Origin: Candidatus Phascolarctobacterium caballi
Lineage (GTDB): Bacteria > Bacillota > Negativicutes > Acidaminococcales > Acidaminococcaceae
Length of the DNA stretch: 40,132 nucleotides
Assembly: GCA_018065225.1 (NCBI GenBank)
Contig: JAGHTS010000059.1
Span: 1-40,132, forward strand
Direction of reading: 5' to 3'
The translations under genes and the position numbers were made by a program. A model generated the notes under the pieces. That model searched no databases. It was not told where the DNA came from and worked only from the letters and a program-made list of their open reading frames with translations. This document shows, in pieces, positions 18,237-24,514 of the stretch (its first letter is position 1; every line of letters begins with the position of its first letter).

Positions 18237-19056
18237 AAGGTCGCTTAAATTTAGTAATTACAATAAGTACAACGATACTACCCAAGGCCAGTACCAAGAG
18301 TATAGCCGGAATCAGAATAGTATTGTGACCGAAATGGCAGAGGCACTATTGTGGCAACCTTCCACAATGTACTCTGCCGGGCAGGTATGTATGTCCACCA
18401 AAATACCAAAAGGGAAATGGGCGGTATGTTCAGTTGCGGGCACCAGCGGGCAGGAAGAACCTGATAACTGGGATTCTACCACCCAAGACGGAACTGTAAC
18501 GTGGGTAATAAGGCCAATATCCGTGGTGGTGGACGGTTCAATTATTCAGGGCGGAACAAACCCTGTAACCGCGGCAGCCATTTATTTGGCTTTGTCGGGG
18601 AAACAGAATATAGCTGACCCTGCGGCACTGGCCATAGCGGACAGGAACGGTAATGAGATTAACTTTACAGGGGCAGGCATTAAATTAGTTTTGGGAAATA
18701 CTGCTGTTGCTCGTGCAATAGCAGATAAAGACGGTAATCCTATTGACGGTATTGTGGATGAAGAGCTGGACGGAGAAAGTACCCACGCAATACAAAATAA
18801 GGCGGTCTATGAGGCGATTGGTGCAGATGGGTTTCAGTTTACTGCCAGTCAACAAGCGGCTTTGACATATCAAGCGGCTTATGGTGGCGGAATCAACTAT
18901 TTATATACTCAAACAGGGTTGCCGGAACAGAAGGCGACCCTAAAAACCATAGTCCAAAAGCTGATTAACTTGAGCCATAGTCACACATTGGGGTCTTGGA
19001 ACTGCAACTGTAATTGTGACTGTGACTGCACATGTGACTGTTCAGGGGGGGAATAA
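18229..19056 (+). CDS. Tail fibre-like protein with alternating-cysteine C-terminus
   Basis: This 275-residue protein has a virion-attachment-like N-terminus, then a module WQPSTMYSAGQVCMS followed by CSVAGTSGQEEP (about residues 42-75) that is related to repeats in the fibre at 20910, a GNEINFTGAG/DKDGNPIDG middle and a coiled region. Its last residues read WNCNCNCDCDCTCDCSGGE, with cysteines at every second position from 259 to 271. Such an end is unlike structural fibre tips. It could bind metal or be a substrate of the radical SAM enzyme encoded two genes downstream. The modification is inference. Confidence 0.75.
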   Translation: MAERSLKFSNYNKYNDTTQGQYQEYSRNQNSIVTEMAEALLWQPSTMYSAGQVCMSTKIPKGKWAVCSVAGTSGQEEPDNWDSTTQDGTVTWVIRPISVVVDGSIIQGGTNPVTAAAIYLALSGKQNIADPAALAIADRNGNEINFTGAGIKLVLGNTAVARAIADKDGNPIDGIVDEELDGESTHAIQNKAVYEAIGADGFQFTASQQAALTYQAAYGGGINYLYTQTGLPEQKATLKTIVQKLINLSHSHTLGSWNCNCNCDCDCTCDCSGGE

Positions 19057-19821
19057 ATGAAGGTTTTTTATAAAAATGACAAAACGCAAAGACAATTAGG
19101 TTTTGAAAACAGTGGTGGCAAACTGACAGCCACTATGTATGTTCAGGAAGAAATCAAACAGGATGACAAAACCAAGATTGTTGAAAAGGTTGCTTTTTCA
19201 AAAACGTGGGAAATTGCAGAGTTATACAAGTTACGAACCAATTCCAATAATTTTACGGTAAAGGTATATTTTAATGATACCGCATTTACAAAAGTTATTC
19301 ACATTATGCCATCACGGGACAACATGAAGGAATATTGCAAGAATATGATTGTATCGGAGAATGGTGGACAGTCCAAAGGTATTGCGTTCTCGGTGTTCTT
19401 CAATGGCCCGGTTGATTGTTGCGTAGTAGTCAACAATTTCACTGTTAAACAATCAGCAGGAATTGAACTTGTAAAGAGTGATAACCCTGACAGGTCAGCA
19501 TTCCAATATTACCCTAATTTTTTGAATAACATGAAAAGGTTCAAAGCGAAACAAGAATTGCTGGCAAAGCTGGATTGCAACGATTCACTTTGTGGCAACG
19601 AGGCACAGGTCGATATCTTAACCAAGATTGTTAAGGCATTGGTGGAGCTGAACCCGGACAGGACAATTAGGGAAAAGGTGCCTGAACTGGATGCCTTCTT
19701 TGAGGCGGTGGACAGCACCAGTGTGCTGACCTTAAAAACCACCACTAAAGCCATTCAGGACATGAAAAAGCAAAAGGAGAATATAAGATATGCCCAACAG
19801 GAATATTTCCAAAACAAATAA
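19057..19821 (+). CDS. Unknown protein between the Cys-tail fibre and the radical SAM enzyme
   Basis: This 254-residue protein starts directly after the preceding stop, with a G-rich ribosome site. It has a beta-rich N-terminal half containing VAFSKTWEIAELYKL and FTVKVYFNDTAF, a CCVVV strand, and a helical Lys-rich C-terminal third (NFLNNMKRFKAKQELLAKL, AIQDMKKQKENIRY). It overlaps the radical SAM gene by 32 bases, so the three genes are co-translated. I recognise no family. It might be a virion protein, a fibre chaperone, or a partner that presents substrate. Confidence 0.6.
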   Translation: MKVFYKNDKTQRQLGFENSGGKLTATMYVQEEIKQDDKTKIVEKVAFSKTWEIAELYKLRTNSNNFTVKVYFNDTAFTKVIHIMPSRDNMKEYCKNMIVSENGGQSKGIAFSVFFNGPVDCCVVVNNFTVKQSAGIELVKSDNPDRSAFQYYPNFLNNMKRFKAKQELLAKLDCNDSLCGNEAQVDILTKIVKALVELNPDRTIREKVPELDAFFEAVDSTSVLTLKTTTKAIQDMKKQKENIRYAQQEYFQNK

Positions 19822-20899
19822 AGTTATTAAGATTTTTTTGGGTTCTGCCTGCAACTTCCAGTGTAAATATTGTGTGCAAACCAAAATAGCACAGGAAGTC
19901 CACACACAGCAGGATTTCTCGAAAATAAAAAAGTTTCTTATTGACGAACAGCCGGACAGAGTGTTGTTGTGGGGTGGGGAGCCCCTTTTGTTTTGGGAAA
20001 CATTTAAGGCCATAGCAGAATTTGTGGCTGAAAATTGCCCCAAAGCCGATATTATCACCATAACCAACGGTTCGTTGCTGACTATGGATAAAGTAGAATT
20101 TATCAATAAGTACAATATCGGCATAGGCCTGAGCAATGACGGAAGGCACACTATCAAGACCCGGAACAAGAATGTATTAGAAGATATGCATATTCTTGAT
20201 TGTTTTTTGGGAATAAAGCACAAAGGCATTTGCACGGTACTGACCCCCCTAAACTTTGACATTTACAAAGATATTTGGGGTTATTTTGACGAAGTGCTTA
20301 TGGGCGAAAGGGTCAATGTCAATATAGACCCGGTTAAGAATTGCACAGGGTTGGATATGTTTATTCCCTCTGATTCAGATATGGAAGTGCTGAAAAAGTC
20401 CGTCCATATTATGGGGGATAAATTTGTGGAGTCCATTCAAAAAGGCGACTACAACAGCAGGGAATATATCTTTTTTGAACGGATTATTAGCCACATTAAA
20501 CGAGGTATTTTTGACAGGGAAGATTTAAGCCCTCGTCTTTTGTGCGGTCACGGTCACAATATTATGACCATTGATTTACAGGGAAATATTTTTACCTGCA
20601 ACAATTCCGGCATAATCGTTGGAACCGTGGCAGACAAAGACAAAGCCAATGCCGAAATCAACAAAAGGGTTATCCCAGATAAAAAGTGTATGGAATGTCC
20701 ATACCTTAACATCTGCATACCCGGAACCTGCACCCTGATAACCAAAGATGAAAGGGAGCAGGAATGCCGGATAAGGAAGGTGTTTTACAAGGAATTGATT
20801 TCCCGATTATTCCAATTGGGTGCAAATGGTATTTTGGACGCAACCGCACCCAAACAGGCAAATCTTGACAGGGAAATGTGCCTGTATTCTATGACATAG
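19790..20899 (+). CDS. Radical SAM/SPASM enzyme in the tail-fibre operon
   Basis: This 369-residue protein has the SAM-cleaving cluster motif CNFQCKYC (Cys21, 25, 28), a WGGEP motif (residues 61-65) and a SPASM-type C-terminal domain with cysteines at 252, 270, 300, 303, 309, 314 and 326, enough for auxiliary Fe-S clusters. Enzymes of this layout install thioether, C-C or other crosslinks in peptides, or mature enzymes. No separate precursor peptide gene is visible nearby, but a protein with a seven-cysteine tail lies two genes upstream. It starts inside the preceding gene and ends ten bases before the shufflon fibre, so it belongs to the late operon. Confidence 0.92.
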   Translation: MPNRNISKTNKVIKIFLGSACNFQCKYCVQTKIAQEVHTQQDFSKIKKFLIDEQPDRVLLWGGEPLLFWETFKAIAEFVAENCPKADIITITNGSLLTMDKVEFINKYNIGIGLSNDGRHTIKTRNKNVLEDMHILDCFLGIKHKGICTVLTPLNFDIYKDIWGYFDEVLMGERVNVNIDPVKNCTGLDMFIPSDSDMEVLKKSVHIMGDKFVESIQKGDYNSREYIFFERIISHIKRGIFDREDLSPRLLCGHGHNIMTIDLQGNIFTCNNSGIIVGTVADKDKANAEINKRVIPDKKCMECPYLNICIPGTCTLITKDEREQECRIRKVFYKELISRLFQLGANGILDATAPKQANLDREMCLYSMT

Positions 20900-20909
20900 G
20901 AGATATAAA

Positions 20910-21902
20910 ATGGCAACACAATTACTTAATTACGATAATTTTACAAGGTTACAACATCCAAAAGAAAAAGAATTATCTGATTATTTTAAAAATCAAAATA
21001 TTGTGCTGGGTGAAGTTCAAAACGATGTTGAGAGTATGAAAACAGGCAAAGCGGACGCAACTAACCTAACCGACCACATCGAAGACGAAGGTAACCCCCA
21101 TAACGTTACCGCTCACCAAGTGGGAACTTTGACCGCCAGCGAAATCATAGAGGCAACGGGAATGCTTATGCGTTCTACCACATATATGGTAGGCGATATT
21201 TGTAAGGTTTCTTTATTGCCTAACAATTTCTATGTGGAATGTACCCAAGCAGGCACAACCAGTTCCACAGAGCCAACCTACACCCCTGTGCTTAATTCAG
21301 AGGTACTGGACGGAACAGCAAAATTTAAGGTGTACCGTTACGCGAACACCACAGAATTAGGTTTTATTCTGCGGAATACAGCGTATGTTGTTGGTGATGC
21401 CTGTTTTTCGGTTCAACTGCAACACAATATGACTTTGGTCTGCACCCAAGCAGGGACAACAGCAGGAACTGAACCGACAATAACCAACCCCGTAATGGGT
21501 ATGGTAATTTCGGACGGCACAGCCAAATTCACGATTAAGCCAACGGTGGCTGAATATTGCAACACCCAACCCACAACAACCAGTACCGCTTCCCCGTATA
21601 AACCAGTGGTCTGTATAGAGAATTATTACGATGAAGAAACGGGCGACTGGTATAGAAAGTACAGCGACGGTTTTATAGAACAGGGTGGGAGAATTGCTGC
21701 CGGTAGTGACAAACAATACACCGGAACATTCCTTATTCCTTTTTCTAATATTAATTACCAAATTTGTTATAGGGGCGTAGCAAGGAATAGTAATACAACT
21801 GCCACCCAATGGCAATGGATTGAAATTAACGCTATCTCTACTACCAGTTTTTGGGCAAAACAAATAAATTTCTACCGTGATTGGTATGCGTGTGGTTATT
21901 AG
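20910..21902 (+). CDS. Tail fibre adhesin, expressed allele of the shufflon
   Basis: This 330-residue fibre has an N-terminal attachment part, a fibre motif HIEDEGNPHNVTAHQVG (residues 56-72), and two related modules (about 85-141 and 152-209) sharing TTYMVGD/TAYVVGD, CTQAGTT-EPT and DGTAKF. A conserved lead-in WYRKYSDGFIEQGG follows. From Gln258 on, the sequence is the variable tip (73 residues), with LIPF in the core and WYACGY at the end, resembling gp53-like fibre C-terminal domains. The switch point CAGGGTGG is at 21681-21688. AGGAG lies before the ATG. Nine alternative tips follow downstream. Confidence 0.9.
   Translation: MATQLLNYDNFTRLQHPKEKELSDYFKNQNIVLGEVQNDVESMKTGKADATNLTDHIEDEGNPHNVTAHQVGTLTASEIIEATGMLMRSTTYMVGDICKVSLLPNNFYVECTQAGTTSSTEPTYTPVLNSEVLDGTAKFKVYRYANTTELGFILRNTAYVVGDACFSVQLQHNMTLVCTQAGTTAGTEPTITNPVMGMVISDGTAKFTIKPTVAEYCNTQPTTTSTASPYKPVVCIENYYDEETGDWYRKYSDGFIEQGGRIAAGSDKQYTGTFLIPFSNINYQICYRGVARNSNTTATQWQWIEINAISTTSFWAKQINFYRDWYACGY
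21681..21688 (+). repeat. Shufflon site 0 (expression site)
   Basis: CAGGGTGG encodes the first codons of Gln-Gly-Gly in the expressed fibre. The left side (ATAGAA) does not continue the palindrome, so only one outward-facing half-site is present, as expected for the outer boundary of the array. Confidence 0.85.
21681..21902 (+). other. Shufflon cassette C0 (currently expressed tip)
   Basis: This is the 3' part of the fibre gene, encoding 73 residues from QGGRIAAGSD to WYACGY. It converges on cassette C1, and the TAG stop (21900-21902) overlaps the C1 stop on the other strand. C0 and C1 form the first invertible segment. Confidence 0.85.
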
Positions 21903-22135
21903 TAACCATAAGCTATCCAATAACCAAAGACATTACGAGCGTCAGCCCCTCTTACTATACCTATATGCATAAACCCAGTGGTTGTTACAGACCCATTTTC
22001 CAATCCGGGTTCATAACTATCTGACGAAGTACCGCCACAATCTCCGAGCATGACAACTGGAGTTTTTTGAAACGGCAATATAAAACTAACTTGATGCCGA
22101 GTGTCACTTGCTTGTGTTCCAATTTTACCACCCTG
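21899..22135 (-). other. Silent shufflon cassette C1
   Basis: This open frame encodes 78 residues, beginning QGGKIGTQASD and ending GYWIAYGY, with ILPF in the core. It has no start codon or ribosome site and begins exactly at the CAGGGTGG of site 1. Inversion between sites 0 and 1 would place it in frame behind the constant fibre region. Confidence 0.88.
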
Positions 22136-22147
22136 CTATCAGGGTGG
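22128..22147. repeat. Shufflon site 1
   Basis: CCACCCTG-CTAT-CAGGGTGG is a perfect palindrome of two 8-base half-sites with a 4-base core. Each half starts the reading frame of the cassette leading away from it (C1 left, C2 right). Confidence 0.92.
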
Positions 22148-22388
22148 TATTTTAACCCCAAGCACTTGGGTAAGAATAGGAATTGGCAATTACAAAATAA
22201 CATTTCTTGTTCCTATGAACAACGTTGTTTTAGCACAAGGAACAGTTAAACAAACCGTAGCAGTTCCTTTTGGTTGGGCTGCTTTCGGTACAGTTACAAA
22301 TGTTAGTATTATTTTTACGCTTATGACAGTTGCAAATAGTTCAAGCGACCAATCAAATAATCTTTGGTGGCGAGTTTGTGGTTATTAG
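22140..22388 (+). other. Silent shufflon cassette C2
   Basis: This frame encodes 82 residues, beginning QGGILTPSTW and ending WWRVCGY, with FLVPM in the core. No start codon or ribosome site lies at its beginning. The stop overlaps that of C3. To be expressed it would need nested or successive inversions. Confidence 0.88.
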
Positions 22389-22609
22389 TAACCACAAGCG
22401 TAGTACCCCCTGCTGACCGCAGAAACAGGTACTGCCCTAAAAGAGGACGCAGATACTGCATAGATTTGGAGTTGCCACCATCCGGGGTTTGTTGTATATG
22501 AAGTTACATCTTGACCCAAATATCCTATTTTATATTTTGCGTTTTTGAACGGAACAAGCAATGTTCCGTCATAATATTGACTGGCGATGCCCGGTATCTT
22601 ACCACCCTG
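22385..22609 (-). other. Silent shufflon cassette C3
   Basis: This frame encodes 74 residues, beginning QGGKIPGIAS and ending RGYYACGY, with LLVPF in the core. It starts at site 2 and converges on C2. Confidence 0.88.
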
Positions 22610-22621
22610 ATAGCAGGGTGG
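22602..22621. repeat. Shufflon site 2
   Basis: CCACCCTG-ATAG-CAGGGTGG has the same arms as site 1 with the core reversed (ATAG instead of CTAT). Confidence 0.92.
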
Positions 22622-22823
22622 GTACTCAATAGGTGAAGGCAGTAAAAACTTGATTGTCCCATTCCAAAAAAGTTATGTTGCTGTAATTAGTGCTGTTGCA
22701 AGCGGTGATGTAAGATACGAAATCAAATTAGGAACAATAACATTGACTACTTTTAATGTTGTATATCATAGGTCTTCAACATCAGTAACTTGTAATTTTA
22801 ATTGGGTTGCTTATGGGTACTAA
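22614..22823 (+). other. Silent shufflon cassette C4
   Basis: This frame encodes 69 residues, beginning QGGYSIGEGS and ending NWVAYGY, with LIVPF in the core. It is the shortest tip. It overlaps C5 by four bases at the convergent stops. Confidence 0.88.
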
Positions 22824-23041
22824 TAACCGCAGCATCCCCATGTAACTAACTTATTGCTAACAGTAGTTCCCAAAGTAGCTACATATGAGCTTCCCTTAAA
22901 ATTTGTAAATGTTTTACTGTTTAAGGTTATTGAAAAAGGGCATGCCCCTTCAACAGCACCATACACCAAATATTTGGTAGCGGTAAAAGGTATAATAAGG
23001 GTAATTAAAGTACCTTCCTTAATATTGCTAATACCACCCTG
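22820..23041 (-). other. Silent shufflon cassette C5
   Basis: This frame encodes 73 residues, beginning QGGISNIKEG and ending VTWGCCGY, with LIIPF in the core. It starts at site 3. Confidence 0.88.
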
Positions 23042-23053
23042 ATAGCAGGGTGG
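23034..23053. repeat. Shufflon site 3
   Basis: CCACCCTG-ATAG-CAGGGTGG is identical to site 2 across all 20 bases. Confidence 0.92.
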
Positions 23054-23267
23054 TAAATTTAACAAGGCAGGTTTAGTTACAATTGTCTTGATTGTTAGCT
23101 TTTCTAACGTCAACTATTTTTTAAGTTGCGTACCAAGATATAGCGACCATTCAATATCCGCCCCGTTTGGAAGATTAGGTTTTAATAAAACGACAACAAC
23201 TTTCCAAAACGGAGCATCAACAACAAGTGGCGGTGTTCCCACAGATTGGTATGCTTGTGGTTTTTAA
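23046..23267 (+). other. Silent shufflon cassette C6
   Basis: This frame encodes 73 residues, beginning QGGKFNKAGL and ending DWYACGF. It is the only tip that lacks the Pro-Phe core pair (VSFSNVNY instead) and that ends in GF instead of GY. The frame is nevertheless intact. Confidence 0.88.
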
Positions 23268-23476
23268 TAACCGCAACAGCACCACCAATTTTGTGAAGCA
23301 AGATCAGATACACCAGCAATGCTAATTGCGGTATTCGTTTTCGCCAAACCGCCAATATTGCAATTGTGGGCTCCCAACGCAGTCCCTGATAACGCAGAAT
23401 AATTGTTGTGCAAGAATGGCATTAAAAAAGTTATGGTCTTAACTTGACCAGCATTTAGATATACACTACCACCCTG
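23264..23476 (-). other. Silent shufflon cassette C7
   Basis: This frame encodes 70 residues, beginning QGGSVYLNAG and ending NWWCCCGY, with FLMPF in the core. It starts at site 4 and its stop overlaps that of C6. Confidence 0.88.
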
Positions 23477-23488
23477 CTATCAGGGTGG
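23469..23488. repeat. Shufflon site 4
   Basis: CCACCCTG-CTAT-CAGGGTGG is identical to site 1 across all 20 bases. Confidence 0.92.
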
Positions 23489-23702
23489 GGTCATTTCGTA
23501 CAATGGTAGTAGTTCGGGAAATACATATCAATTTTTAACACCATTTTCAACAACCCATTTATATGTTGGTTGCACCTGCATAACAACTATGGATGCTTAT
23601 ATTGTTAGAAACATAACTCAAACTTCATTTATTGTCTCAGCAGGTACAAGAAATATTGGGTGGTTTGCCAACAATTTTATATGGTATGCGTCCGGTTATT
23701 GA
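23481..23702 (+). other. Silent shufflon cassette C8
   Basis: This frame encodes 73 residues, beginning QGGVISYNGS and ending IWYASGY, with LTPF in the core. The stop overlaps the end of C9. Confidence 0.88.
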
Positions 23703-23926
23703 TATCCACAAGCATAATACGAAACTATTCCTGTATTCTCGTCTTGATAATAAGTAAAACCGGTTCCGGTTCGTTTTTGCGGCACCCAATTAACAGAAGT
23801 CATACTTCCGCTCCAACCGTTTTCTATAGAGTAACAAAACAGCAAAGAATAATTATTATTGGAGAACGGGACAAGAAAAGTCAACGTGTAATATGTACGT
23901 CCAATGACAGGTCTGTACCCACCCTG
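23696..23926 (-). other. Silent shufflon cassette C9
   Basis: This frame encodes 76 residues, beginning QGGYRPVIGR and ending YYACGYQ. It has one residue beyond the usual terminal Gly-Tyr. The core reads FLVPFSNNNY, close to the expressed C0 (FLIPFSNINY). Confidence 0.88.
23919..23926 (-). repeat. Shufflon site 5 (distal boundary)
   Basis: This is a single CAGGGTGG half-site on the minus strand, preceded by AAGAG rather than a second arm. It marks the far end of the array, mirroring the single half-site at 21681. Confidence 0.82.
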
Positions 23927-23935
23927 CTCTTAATC

Positions 23936-23970
23936 AAATTTCAGTCGATTTAGAAAGTCGCTTGAAATTT
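23936..23970. other. Long hairpin at the distal end of the shufflon
   Basis: A near-perfect 16-pair inverted repeat (23936-23951 with 23955-23970, one mismatch and two G-T pairs in RNA) with a three-base loop lies just outside site 5. No T-run follows on the plus strand. It may limit readthrough, protect mRNA, or help position recombinase. Confidence 0.55.
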
Positions 23971-23997
23971 GGCTAAAAGCCGAAAGGAGAATAAAAA

Positions 23998-24378
23998 ATG
24001 AGTATTGGAACAAAATTGCCTAAACCCTGTCCACAAAATCAGTGGTTAGAGGCGAGAAAGTGGGCGATGGGGCATAATGCCACCATTGAAGACAAAGGGA
24101 ATTATTATGAGATTGTAGCCATTCCTGCACCGAGTGTTGAAGAACTGCAAAGTCAAAGACGGGGGGTCAGAGATAACTACCTGAATGGTATTGAATGGCG
24201 GGTTGACAGGTACAAAGACCAGTTGGCTTTGGGCATTCCCACAAATGACACAGAAACCACATACAGAGCGGTTTTGCAGTATATGCAGTACCTGAGGGAT
24301 TATCCAAACAATTTGGGCGGTAACTGGTGGGAAGAAGACCCTTTAACTTTCGAAAAATGGCTTGAAATCAATGGTTAA
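23998..24378 (+). CDS. Probable tail fibre assembly chaperone
   Basis: This 126-residue protein is rich in charged residues and tryptophan, with a helical central part (RDNYLNGIEWRVDRYKDQL) and an acidic WWEEDPLTFEKWLE end. Proteins with this ending and placement immediately after a fibre gene are commonly tail fibre assembly factors. AAAGGAG is well placed. Because it lies outside the array it would serve all ten fibre tips, so it presumably recognises shared features. No firm family match is claimed. Confidence 0.6.
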   Translation: MSIGTKLPKPCPQNQWLEARKWAMGHNATIEDKGNYYEIVAIPAPSVEELQSQRRGVRDNYLNGIEWRVDRYKDQLALGIPTNDTETTYRAVLQYMQYLRDYPNNLGGNWWEEDPLTFEKWLEING

Positions 24379-24403
24379 AGGGATTTTTAATGCGTTAATT
24401 TAA

Positions 24404-24491
24404 TTAGTAACAAATTAGTAACACGTTAAAAAGTGATAAATGCGTGGGTTAAAAGGAAAACAATTCTTGAATTAGTAACAGGTTAGTAACA
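24404..24491 (+). repeat. Four TTAGTAACA repeats upstream of the shufflon recombinase
   Basis: TTAGTAACA occurs at 24404-24412, 24415-24423, 24472-24480 and 24483-24491. Copies within each pair are 11 bases apart (one helical turn) and the pairs are 68 bases apart. They lie in the gap just before the recombinase gene, suggesting binding sites for a regulator or for the recombinase itself. Confidence 0.65.
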
Positions 24492-24514
24492 CAATATTAC
24501 CGGAGGTGGTAAAA

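Noticed and set aside
22101-22388. Stand-alone gene, and similar frames at 22820-23113 and 23696-23884
   Set aside because: The ATG codons lie by chance outside or inside cassettes and lack ribosome sites. The conserved frame begins at the Gln-Gly-Gly of each site.
22128-23488. CRISPR array
   Set aside because: The 20-base repeats are 434-474 bases apart and the sequences between them encode fibre tips on both strands.
21903-23997. Diversity-generating retroelement at the fibre gene
   Set aside because: No reverse transcriptase gene and no template/variable repeat pair with adenine-biased changes. The cassettes differ throughout and are complete alternatives.
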